Shown here one piece after another: positions 31,984 to 39,895 of a DNA stretch of 64,000 nt. This stretch comes from UBA2942 sp045127535 (GTDB lineage Bacteria > Bacillota > Clostridia > Lachnospirales > Lachnospiraceae): the NCBI GenBank assembly GCA_045127535.1, contig JBGVQN010000025.1, positions 27,818 through 91,817 on the forward strand, written 5' to 3'. The position numbers and the translations under genes were made by a program. Within the stretch, counting starts at the first letter, position 1; each line of letters begins with the position of its first letter. The notes beneath the pieces were generated by a model, which searched no databases, had not been told where the DNA came from, and worked only from the letters and a program-made list of their open reading frames with translations.

Positions 31984-33204
31984 CTAACCGTCCAGACTGT
32001 CTTTTTTGAGCAGTTCATGGAGGGGTTTGGTGGTGCGTTGTCGGGTGATCTCTACCAGGTTTAGTTTGGTCATGTCTACTACAGTGGTTTTGATCGGGTC
32101 CAGGCGGCAATGGCGGCGCAGTGTCTGCAGGAGTCTGTCTTTGGCTTCCTTCCGTTTCATGTCTATAAAATCTACTACAATGATACCGGAAAGATTCCGC
32201 AGCCGCAGCTGCGCTGCAATTTCCCTTGCTGCTTCTTCGTTCAGCTGTAAGTAGGTTTCTTCTGCAGAAGTCTTTTTGGAAAATTTGCCGGAATTGACGT
32301 CAATGACAGTGAGGGCTTCTGTTGGTTGTATCAGCAGATATCCGCCGCTTGGCAGCCAGACGCACTCAGAAAGCGACAGTTCCAGCCATTTTTTCATGGA
32401 GTACAGGGCTGTCAGGGGGAATTTGGTGTCCTGGTACAGCCGTATCTTTTGAGACAGCTCCGGCAACTGGGTGCTGGCAAAGGATACCAGCTCCTGATAT
32501 AAGCCTTCGTCATCTGTAATGACTTCTTCTGTCAGACCGCCCATATCCCGCAGTCTGGTCAGATATGGAGGGTATGTCTCATAGAGGGATGTATAGCAGC
32601 TGCGGTAAGGCGCTTTTTCCATAAGCTCTGTATACCGGGCGGCAAGCTGGGTGATCTCTGTCAAAAGCGGCTCCAATGCCTCTGCCGGCAAGGTAGCTGC
32701 ACTGGTGCGCAGGATCAGTCCAAATGGATATTTGGGCTGCAGTCTGGTCAGATGATCCCACACTGCATCCTGGGCTGCCTTAGACCATGCCTGATTGTGG
32801 ATCTTGCCGGAAACATGGAGGCCTTTTTCTCCATGCAGCAGCACTGCATACCTGCCGTTAAAAGACAGGTTGCCGGTAAGAGTGGCATCCTTGGTCTTGG
32901 CAGCGTCCTTGGTCACCTGTACCACTACTTCATCCCCTGCCTTTAACTGCCCCTTGGCAGCAGGTCTGGAGGGACAGATCAGATGCGCAGTATCCGCCAG
33001 AGGTAAAAATCCCTGTACATGATTGCCCAGATCCACAAAGGCGCCATTGATATTTGGCACTACGTTGCGGATACGTCCAATATAGATATTTCCCACCAGC
33101 GAGGACTGTGCAGTATCAAATACATTCCACTCCAGGATCCTCTGCTCCTGCCAGAGGGCGCTGATGATTTTTTCATTCCTTCTTATCAGAATATGCCTGC
33201 TCAA
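31984..33204 (-). CDS. rng: Ribonuclease G (Rne/Rng family), short form
   Basis: Single-strand endoribonuclease acting in rRNA and mRNA processing. 406 residues. The S1-like domain (IYIGRIRNVVPNINGAFVDL, 41-60) and the catalytic DNase I-like domain with DVNSGKFSKK and DFIDMKRKEAK metal-binding aspartates are intact. The protein ends at EITRQRTTKPLHELLKK and lacks the CPxC zinc-link and following region present in E. coli RNase E/G. It overlaps the DUF2344 gene by 32 bases and is third in the radical-SAM/DUF2344/rng operon. Confidence 0.9.
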   Translation of the reverse strand: MSRHILIRRNEKIISALWQEQRILEWNVFDTAQSSLVGNIYIGRIRNVVPNINGAFVDLGNHVQGFLPLADTAHLICPSRPAAKGQLKAGDEVVVQVTKDAAKTKDATLTGNLSFNGRYAVLLHGEKGLHVSGKIHNQAWSKAAQDAVWDHLTRLQPKYPFGLILRTSAATLPAEALEPLLTEITQLAARYTELMEKAPYRSCYTSLYETYPPYLTRLRDMGGLTEEVITDDEGLYQELVSFASTQLPELSQKIRLYQDTKFPLTALYSMKKWLELSLSECVWLPSGGYLLIQPTEALTVIDVNSGKFSKKTSAEETYLQLNEEAAREIAAQLRLRNLSGIIVVDFIDMKRKEAKDRLLQTLRRHCRLDPIKTTVVDMTKLNLVEITRQRTTKPLHELLKKDSLDG

Positions 33205-33958
33205 TTTCTTCTCCTAATGCCAAAAGCGGTACCAGCTTTGGATTTTCTTCTGTGCCTATGTCTGCATAGGATTCCAGTCTGTGGATCTGCAGTGCATAAG
33301 GCCCAAAGTCTCTGCCTGTAAATTTTGCAAATGCCTCCATAACCAGCTCCGGCTTTAAATTGCTGGAGCTGCCTGTGGTCAGCAGCATGTAAAAACAAAG
33401 CTGTCCGCTCTCAGATGTATGACACAGACGTGGATTGTCTGTCAGCTCACGGATACCGGCCTCTGCCTGTAAGATCATTGGACGGATATCTACCTGTGCC
33501 ACTGATTTCTTGGTCTGCTTTTCCATGACAATGGACTCCTGCTGTAAAAATGCCTGAAATGCCTGGATCAGGGCAGCTGTATCCTCCGGCTCATACCCCT
33601 CTCTGAAATACACCAGATAGTCAGAAGCAGCAGTCTGTGCCATTGCAGGCTTACACTCCTTTGGCACCTTTACCCAGCCGGTGACCTCCATGCCCTCAGT
33701 CATCACTGCATTCAGTGCAGCAATGGTATCCTGAGAGGAAAGGGTGGAATGTACCTCCAGATCAGCATATTCCCCTTCGCTGGTCAGACCCAGTCCCAAA
33801 GGCGCTGCAAAGGACAGGATCTGATGGGGATTAAATCCTCCTGAATAGCAAATATCAATGCCAGCCCGACGGTTGGCTTTCTGAAAATAGCGCATTACAT
33901 CCAAGTGGCTGATAAACCGCAGGGTACCTGTTTTCACAAATTTCATTCTAATCTTCAA
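33173..33958 (-). CDS. TIGR03936/DUF2344 radical-SAM-associated protein
   Basis: Partner of the upstream TIGR03960 radical SAM protein; function unknown, suspected RNA/ribosome modification because of its constant linkage to rng and rplU. About 261 residues. MKFVKTGTLRFISHLDVMRY followed by FQKANRRAGIDICYSGGFNP is the family hallmark. The start is uncertain: TTG 33958 has GGAGGAGG 8 bases upstream and would give LKIRMKF; ATG 33946 is alternative. It overlaps the upstream gene. Confidence 0.85.
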   Translation of the reverse strand: MKIRMKFVKTGTLRFISHLDVMRYFQKANRRAGIDICYSGGFNPHQILSFAAPLGLGLTSEGEYADLEVHSTLSSQDTIAALNAVMTEGMEVTGWVKVPKECKPAMAQTAASDYLVYFREGYEPEDTAALIQAFQAFLQQESIVMEKQTKKSVAQVDIRPMILQAEAGIRELTDNPRLCHTSESGQLCFYMLLTTGSSSNLKPELVMEAFAKFTGRDFGPYALQIHRLESYADIGTEENPKLVPLLALGEEIEQAYSDKKE

Positions 33959-35807
33959 AGCAGACACCTCCTCCAAATTTCATAGCGCCACAGCCGGAAC
34001 AGCGCTGTCTGCAGTTAGGCGTGGTCTCTCCTGCCAGGGCACGCTCCCATTCTTTTTCCAGGAACTTTCTGGTGACGCCTACATCAATGAAATCCCATGG
34101 CAGGATCTCATCCAGGCTTCGCTCACGTACTGTATAAAAGTCCATATCTACGCCGCATTCTTCAAAGGTATCTACCCATGTCTGGAAATTCATCTTATCT
34201 CCCCAGGCATCATAAATACAGCCTTTTTCATATGCCTTTAAAATGACCTGAGCGACCCTTCTGTCACCTCTGGCAAAGACACCCTCCAGTGTGGTGGTCT
34301 CAGCTTCATGCCAGTTATAGGTCATGCTCTTTTTATTTAACTGCTCCTTTACAGTGGCATTTACCACTCTTGCAAGATCCAAATACCGCTTGGTTGGCAG
34401 CATAGGCGCCCACTGGAACGGAGTAAATGGCTTTGGGATAAAGAAGGAGGTACTGATCACGATCTGCACCTTGCCGTTACGCTGATCCTTGGGGATCTCG
34501 TAATAGCGCTTGGCAATCTTTTCTGCCAGATATGCAATCTCCTTACGGTCTTCATCTGTTTCCGTAGGCAGTCCCAGCATAAAGTACAGCTTCACTCTGT
34601 TCCAGCCTGCATCAAAGGCCATGCCTGCACCGTTGACGATCACTTCCTCTGTCAGATTTTTATTGATCACATCACGCAGTCTCTGACTGCCTGCTTCCGG
34701 GGCAAAGGTCAGGCTGCTTTTGCGGATGTCCTGTACCTTGCTCATAACATCCAGGGAAAAGGCATCAATACGCAGTGACGGCAGGGAAATGTTCATCCCC
34801 TTTTTGCCAAAGTTGTCAATCAGGTAATTGACCAGCCCCTCTAACTGGGAATAGTCGCTGGAGCTTAAAGAGCTTAAAGAGATTTCCTCATGTCCGGTGT
34901 TTTCAATCATTTCCCGGGCGGTATCCTGTAAAAACTCCAGACTGCGCTCTCTGACCGGACGGTAAATCATACCTGCCTGGCAGAAACGGCAGCCCCTGAT
35001 ACAGCCGCGCTGGATCTCCAATACCACTCTGTCCTGTGTGGCCTTGATATAAGGCACCAGAGGCTTCTTTGGATAGTAAGTATTGGTCACATCATGGACG
35101 ATCTCCTTGCAGACACGCTCTGGTACATCCGCACGGTTTGGCGCAAAGGATGCAATGGTGCCGTCCTCGTGATAGGTGACATCATAGAATCGTGGTGCAT
35201 AGATGCCTGGTATAGAGGCTGCTTTCGCCAGAAATTCTTCTCTGGATACACCCTCCTTTTGACATGCCTTATATAAGTCAAGCAGGGCACGGTACTGGGT
35301 CTCTCCCTCACCTAAATAAAACAGGTCAAAAAAGTCTGCAATGGGCTCCGGGTTATAGGCACAGGGGCCGCCTCCAATGACGATAGGATCCTCCTCTGTA
35401 CGGTCTTTTGCCAGCAGAGGAATCTGACTTAAATCAATGACCTGCAGCACATTGGTGTAGCACATTTCATACTGCAGGGTGACCCCTAAGAAGTCAAACT
35501 CCTTGATGGGGCGCTGGGATTCTACGCCAAAGAGGGGGATCTGCTCCTTGCGCATGATGGCATCTAAGTCTGTCCATGGGGAGTAGACTCTGTCACAGCA
35601 GGTATCTTCCCACTGGTTAAACATATCATATAAGATCTGCATGCCCATGTGGGACATACCGATCTCGTATACATCAGGGAAACACATGGCAAAGGTGACT
35701 TCTGCAGCGTCAAAATCCTTGTTGGCGGCATTGACCTCATTGCCAATATATCTCGCAGGCTTCTCAATGGTCAGCAATATTTCATCTGACAGTGCCAGTT
35801 TTCTCAT
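33948..35807 (-). CDS. TIGR03960 radical SAM protein with B12-binding-like N-terminus
   Basis: 619 residues. The N-terminal half resembles a cobalamin-binding-like domain; the radical SAM Cys motif is RGCIRGCRFCQAG near 271-283 (CxxxCxxC). The C-terminus carries CRQRCSGCGAMKFGGGVC, a second cysteine cluster probably for an auxiliary Fe-S site. The paired DUF2344 gene overlaps its 3' end. The reaction is unknown. Start ATG 35807 has SD GCGAGG. Hairpin repeat copy B lies just upstream. Confidence 0.88.
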   Translation of the reverse strand: MRKLALSDEILLTIEKPARYIGNEVNAANKDFDAAEVTFAMCFPDVYEIGMSHMGMQILYDMFNQWEDTCCDRVYSPWTDLDAIMRKEQIPLFGVESQRPIKEFDFLGVTLQYEMCYTNVLQVIDLSQIPLLAKDRTEEDPIVIGGGPCAYNPEPIADFFDLFYLGEGETQYRALLDLYKACQKEGVSREEFLAKAASIPGIYAPRFYDVTYHEDGTIASFAPNRADVPERVCKEIVHDVTNTYYPKKPLVPYIKATQDRVVLEIQRGCIRGCRFCQAGMIYRPVRERSLEFLQDTAREMIENTGHEEISLSSLSSSDYSQLEGLVNYLIDNFGKKGMNISLPSLRIDAFSLDVMSKVQDIRKSSLTFAPEAGSQRLRDVINKNLTEEVIVNGAGMAFDAGWNRVKLYFMLGLPTETDEDRKEIAYLAEKIAKRYYEIPKDQRNGKVQIVISTSFFIPKPFTPFQWAPMLPTKRYLDLARVVNATVKEQLNKKSMTYNWHEAETTTLEGVFARGDRRVAQVILKAYEKGCIYDAWGDKMNFQTWVDTFEECGVDMDFYTVRERSLDEILPWDFIDVGVTRKFLEKEWERALAGETTPNCRQRCSGCGAMKFGGGVCFED

Positions 35808-35840
35808 TCTGATCCTCGCTTTTCTTTATTTGTAGTGGAC

Positions 35841-36101
35841 GCGTTCAAGAGTATCTGCAGCCGACAGCCAGGGAATGGAATGAGGCCGGGAGGAATTGTT
35901 TTACACAGGGCACGCTCTCGCTTCGGTGAAAACGCAGCGGTGCTAAGATTTTTTATTATAAGGATCATCAGCAAGCAAGCTTTCTGCTGATCCTTATAAT
36001 AAAAAACCTAAGTACCGGCGTTTTCAAGAGCCCTGCTTAAAAACAATTCCTCCCGGCCTCATTCCACTCCCTGGCTGTCGGCTGCAGATACTCTTGAACG
36101 C
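35841..36101. repeat. Long-hairpin repeat, full copy B
   Basis: The most regular copy. About 62 nearly perfect outer base pairs run from GCGTTCAAGAGTATCTGCAG to the complement ending CTTGAACGC. The inner stem is ATTATAAGGATCATCAGCA against TGCTGATCCTTATAAT. The core has left GCTCTCGCTTCGGTGAAAAC and GCAGCGGTGCTAAG, right CCTAAGTACCGGCGTTTTC and AAGAGCCCTGCTTA. GAAAACGC pairs with GCGTTTTC; GCTCT pairs with AGAGC; CGCTTCGGT bulges out on the left. It fills the gap between the radical SAM gene and pepT. Confidence 0.9.
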
Positions 36102-36159
36102 TGGTTATTGCTATGATTAAATTTACTGAAACATATCGATCAAATATGTGTGTTCATGA

Positions 36160-37404
36160 TCATTTATTTTCGATATCCTGCTCTGCATATACCTTGATGA
36201 TTTCCAGGATCATGGCTGTGCAGGTTTCCAGGCTTTGGATGGTGATGAATTCGTAGCAGCCGTGGAAGTTGTGGCCGCCGGTGCAGAGGTTGGGGCAGGG
36301 GAGGCCCATCCAGGAGAGGTTGGCGCCGTCGGTGCCGCCTCGGATTGGGAGGACGGTTGGGGTGATGCCCAGACGCTCCATGGCTTTTCCTGCATTTTCT
36401 ATCAGGTGCATGTGGGGAAGGATCTTTTCCTTCATGTTGCGGTAGCTGCCTAATTTGATGACTTCTACTGTGCCTGCGCCGTATTTCTGGTTTAAGAATT
36501 CTGCAGTTCTTTCTAAATACAGCAGTTTTGCCTGAAGTTTGTTTTCATCATGGTCACGGAGAATGTATTCCATGGTGGTTTTTTCGCAGGAGCCGGTCAT
36601 GTCGGTCAGATGGTAAAAGCCTTCGTAGCCTTCTGTATAGGCAGGATTTTCAAAAGCAGGAAGCATCTGCTGCAGCTCCATGGCCACTAACAGGGAGTTG
36701 ATCATGTGACCCTTGGCGCTGCCTGGGTGGATGCTCTTGCCCCGGATGATGATACGCATGTTGGCTGCGTTGAAGTTTTCATATTCGATCTCGCCGACTT
36801 CGCCTCCATCAATGGTGTAGCCAAAATCTGCGCCAAATTCCTGAATGTCAAAGAACTCTACGCCTCTGCCTACTTCTTCATCAGGTGTAAAGGCGATCTG
36901 CACGGTGCCATGGGGGATCTCAGGATGGTTCAAAAGATACTGTGCAGCAGCCATGATCTCTGCCACACCGGCTTTGTCATCTGCCCCAAGCAGGGTAGTT
37001 CCATCTGTTACGATGAAATCCTCTCCTGTATGATTTAACATGGCAGGGTAATCTGCCGGATCTAACTTCATGCCCAGCGCTTCATTTAATACTATAACAC
37101 CGCCATCATACTGCTCTACGATCCGTGAAGATACGTTACAGCCGCTGACTGCATCTGAGGTATCTACATGGGCAATGAATCCCAGTGCCGGGATCTCAGG
37201 GTTTGGGTCTGTGGCAGGAATGGTGGCATAGACGTAACCTTCCTTTGCCATGCGTACATTGGAGGCACCCATTGCCTGCAGTTCTTCTGAAAGGAGACGC
37301 AGCAGATCTAACTGCTTGGCAGTGCTTGGATAACAGTCTGCATCAGGCTGTGACTGGGTATCCATTTTTACATAACGCAAAAAATTGTCTAATACAACTG
37401 ACAT
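36160..37404 (-). CDS. pepT: Peptidase T, tripeptide aminopeptidase
   Basis: Cytoplasmic M20 zinc aminopeptidase releasing N-terminal residues of tripeptides. 414 residues. ALGFIAHVDTSDAVSG (first zinc His/Asp), LLGADDKAGVAEIMAA, FTPDEEVGRGVEFFD (catalytic/zinc glutamates) and the C-terminal CTGGHNFHGCYEF are all present. The start ATG 37404 has SD GAGGAG; the open frame upstream runs through a hairpin and is not coding. Confidence 0.95.
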   Translation of the reverse strand: MSVVLDNFLRYVKMDTQSQPDADCYPSTAKQLDLLRLLSEELQAMGASNVRMAKEGYVYATIPATDPNPEIPALGFIAHVDTSDAVSGCNVSSRIVEQYDGGVIVLNEALGMKLDPADYPAMLNHTGEDFIVTDGTTLLGADDKAGVAEIMAAAQYLLNHPEIPHGTVQIAFTPDEEVGRGVEFFDIQEFGADFGYTIDGGEVGEIEYENFNAANMRIIIRGKSIHPGSAKGHMINSLLVAMELQQMLPAFENPAYTEGYEGFYHLTDMTGSCEKTTMEYILRDHDENKLQAKLLYLERTAEFLNQKYGAGTVEVIKLGSYRNMKEKILPHMHLIENAGKAMERLGITPTVLPIRGGTDGANLSWMGLPCPNLCTGGHNFHGCYEFITIQSLETCTAMILEIIKVYAEQDIENK

Positions 37405-37423
37405 AACTCCTCTTTTCCGCATC

Positions 37424-37470
37424 AGGTGCAGAGAGGAATGCTGCGATGCGCTTCCTGTCTGCACCTGAGT
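37424..37470. repeat. Hairpin immediately upstream of pepT
   Basis: TCAGGTGCAGA (37425-37435) and TCTGCACCTGA (37458-37468) with inner GGAA/TTCC pairing. It lies 20 bases 5' of the pepT start on the minus strand. No U-run follows, so it is a leader structure or operator, not a terminator. It may be a degenerate core-less member of the long-hairpin family, but no end motif is recognisable. Confidence 0.5.
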
Positions 37471-37639
37471 ACAATTCTTTTTTGTTATGACAGACCAATG
37501 CGTCCGGTAGGTCATTTCAACACTGCTTTTCTACGGATGTATGATCCGCAGGTGCTGTCTGTCATTGTATCTTTAGTATGGGATCAACCGGATCAGCATA
37601 ATCACTTTTTTATAAAAACGTGGTGCTGTATCATATGGA

Positions 37640-38830
37640 TCAGCGGTTTGCCAGCTCTCTTGTAATATCTTCCCAGGTCACGCCCTTTTCAACCATTAAT
37701 ACCATAACATGATATAAAAAGTCTGAGATCTCGTACTTGATCTCCTCAGGGTCAGGATTCTTGGCAGCAATGACGATCTCTGTTGCTTCTTCACCGCACT
37801 TTTTCAGGATCTTATCAATGCCCTTGTCAAAGAGATAATTGGTATAAGAACCTTCCTTTGGATGTACCTTTCTGTCCTGAATGACGCTGTATACATCTTC
37901 AAAAACCTTATGGGGATTTGCCACACCTGTATTCTTTTCCAATAAAGTCTGGTAGAAGCAGCTGTAGGAGCCTGTGTGACAGGCAGCCCCTACCTGAGCG
38001 ACCTTGGCAAGGATGGTGTCGTTGTCACAGTCTAAGTAGAGTCCCTTTACATACTGGTAATGTCCGCTGGTTTCGCCCTTTAACCATCTTTCCTGACGGC
38101 TGCGGCTGTAGTAGCACATACGGCCTCCCTGTACGGTTTCTGCAAAGGCTGCTTCATTCATATAAGCCAGCATCAGCACTTCATTGGTGCGGTAATCCTG
38201 CACGATTACAGGCACCAGACCGTCAGAGTTTGTTTTAAATGCATCCCAGGATACTGCAGATTCATAAGTCACCGTAGGATATCCTGCCTGCTTCAGGGCA
38301 TACTTATATGCGTAAAAATCCAACTCTGGAGCAGCCGTTATATATATCACTGCCTCTGCAGCAGAATCCTGCTCTAACAGGCTGACATATACATCAATGG
38401 CTGCCAAGTCTTCTTCCATATTTCCACTTAACTGCAGAATGCTGCCTTCATAAAATGCAGAGGTAACCTTTTTCTTACCAAAACGGTCAACTGCCTCCTG
38501 ATACAGAGACATTTCCTGCTCGCTGTCTCCGTTGATCAGCACCTGCTTTGCTCCTGTGTAGGTATACTTCTTGACATCCTCCAAACGATGGATGCTGCCT
38601 CCTGCATACAGAGGCAGCTCCATTGTGCGGACGATCTCCTTCATCTCCCCAATGGATTTGTCATGGTCTGCATCACAGTCTGAGGTCTCAATGACCAGCA
38701 GGCCGTCTGCACCGTTGTTGTTGTAGGCAGAGGCAGCTTCCAGTAAAGCTTCTGTCTGCTCTCCATCTCTTTCATAAGCAGCCTTGCTGCCGCAGATATA
38801 TAAAACCGGAACCAGTGTTAATTGCTTCAT
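37640..38830 (-). CDS. hisIE: HisF/HisA-like pseudo-barrel fused to HisIE
   Basis: Steps 2 and 3 of histidine synthesis: phosphoribosyl-ATP pyrophosphohydrolase and phosphoribosyl-AMP cyclohydrolase. 396 residues. C-terminal from about 200: HisI with DYRTNEVLMLAYMNEAA, SGHYQYVKGLYLDCDNDTI and HTGSYSCFY zinc/catalytic residues; then HisE (KCGEEATEIVIAAKN). The first ~195 residues resemble a HisF/HisA TIM barrel (GADGLLVIETSD, LPLYAGGSIHRLEDVKKY), but the catalytic aspartates are replaced (CGSK where HisF has CLDV). So this domain is probably a non-catalytic relic or regulatory part. The start ATG 38830 has SD GGAGG. Confidence 0.9.
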   Translation of the reverse strand: MKQLTLVPVLYICGSKAAYERDGEQTEALLEAASAYNNNGADGLLVIETSDCDADHDKSIGEMKEIVRTMELPLYAGGSIHRLEDVKKYTYTGAKQVLINGDSEQEMSLYQEAVDRFGKKKVTSAFYEGSILQLSGNMEEDLAAIDVYVSLLEQDSAAEAVIYITAAPELDFYAYKYALKQAGYPTVTYESAVSWDAFKTNSDGLVPVIVQDYRTNEVLMLAYMNEAAFAETVQGGRMCYYSRSRQERWLKGETSGHYQYVKGLYLDCDNDTILAKVAQVGAACHTGSYSCFYQTLLEKNTGVANPHKVFEDVYSVIQDRKVHPKEGSYTNYLFDKGIDKILKKCGEEATEIVIAAKNPDPEEIKYEISDFLYHVMVLMVEKGVTWEDITRELANR

Positions 38831-38862
38831 AAAATCCTCCATCTGAACGTGAGTCGTCTATT

Positions 38863-39489
38863 TTATCGGATATAATTGGTAGAGATCTTAGCCTCAGGTA
38901 CAGGGGCTGTAATGCCTGCTGCCTTGCCTGCTTCGATACACTTTAACAGCCATGCCATATTTCTGCCTAAAATGCGCATGGTCTGCATGCCTTCTGCATC
39001 CTGGCGTACCTCATCCGGCGTGTTGCCATGTACCATGTTCCAGTAGTTGGAAGCTACCACAGGCATATTGCGGATGGTAAAATACTTGTTTAACTGGTCG
39101 AAGGATGCACTGGCACCCCCTCGTCTGCAGCTGGCGATCGCTGCCGCAGGCTTATGTGCAAAGCACTTTCCTGCATAGAACATACGATCCATCAGACTGG
39201 TAATGGCGCCGGATGCAGATGCAAAATGCACCGGCGTGCCAAATACATATCCGTCTGCTTCCTCTGCCTTGGCCAGGATCTCATTTACCACATCATCATC
39301 AAATACACATCTGCCGCTGCCTGTTCTGCTGCAGGTGCCGCAGCCAATACATCCACGGACAGGACGATTGCCTACGCTGACGATTTCTGTTTCAACGCCA
39401 CACTCCTGTAACGCAGATGCCACTTCTGTCAGGGCAGTATAGGTACAGCCCTCGCCTCTTGGACTTCCATTTATGAGTAAAACCTTCAT
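38863..39489 (-). CDS. Flavodoxin-fold NAD(P)H-dependent FMN reductase / iron-sulfur flavoprotein
   Basis: 208 residues. LLINGSPRGEGCTYTAL is the FMN phosphate loop; GCIGCGTCSRTGSGRC provides closely spaced cysteines typical of iron-sulfur flavoproteins, and YVFGTPVHFASASGAITSLM is the second flavin-contact loop. Likely electron-transfer role; partner unknown. It starts one base after the stop of a doubtful upstream frame. SD GAGGG. Confidence 0.85.
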   Translation of the reverse strand: MKVLLINGSPRGEGCTYTALTEVASALQECGVETEIVSVGNRPVRGCIGCGTCSRTGSGRCVFDDDVVNEILAKAEEADGYVFGTPVHFASASGAITSLMDRMFYAGKCFAHKPAAAIASCRRGGASASFDQLNKYFTIRNMPVVASNYWNMVHGNTPDEVRQDAEGMQTMRILGRNMAWLLKCIEAGKAAGITAPVPEAKISTNYIR

Positions 39490-39490
39490 T

Positions 39491-39772
39491 TCAATCCCTC
39501 ATTTCTTCATTCATACTACAAACAGGTTGATTATACCATAAAGAACCATTTTTTCCTAGTTCTATTTCGGTCATTTGCAAAGGTACTGGTTCCATCTTTA
39601 TCATATGAGGGAAATGCTTGTCTGTATTTTCTAAAAACACAGGGCTCCAGTGCTTGCACCTAGAGGCGGATCGCCGGCTGTCTGCGATCCAGTTCCTGAT
39701 ACAAAGTATGTCCTGCTGTATCATTTCTGGAAACCACATGGCTCCTTGCTGCATGATTTCTGGAAACCACAT
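39491..39772 (-). CDS. Doubtful ORF beginning in tandem repeats
   Basis: A 93-codon frame ending one base before the flavoprotein start. Its first residues (MWFPEIMQQGAMWFPEMIQQ) are the translation of the 33-bp tandem repeats at 39716-39814, i.e. an 11-residue repeat. The rest has no recognisable domain and contains no membrane segment. No convincing SD lies before either ATG. It may be a decayed gene or non-coding. Confidence 0.25.
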   Translation of the reverse strand: MWFPEIMQQGAMWFPEMIQQDILCIRNWIADSRRSASRCKHWSPVFLENTDKHFPHMIKMEPVPLQMTEIELGKNGSLWYNQPVCSMNEEMRD

Positions 39773-39814
39773 GGTTTCTTACTGCATAATTTCTGCAAGC
39801 TACATAGCTCCAGA
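39716..39814. repeat. Three tandem 33-bp repeats
   Basis: Units 39716-39748, 39749-39781 and 39782-39814; the first two differ at only a few positions (TTTCTGGAAACCACATGG in both), the third is more diverged. The 39490-39895 gap contains nothing else recognisable apart from the doubtful frame. Confidence 0.85.
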
Positions 39815-39895
39815 CAGGCGCAAAATGCTGCCTGTCTGGAGCCACAATGATCATATATCCACATATTCAATTCACGGTCATTCAAATTGTAAAGG

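Noticed and set aside
27600..36101. Hairpin cores as hammerhead, twister, pistol or hatchet ribozymes
   Set aside because: None of the conserved catalytic strings of those ribozymes could be matched to the core from memory.
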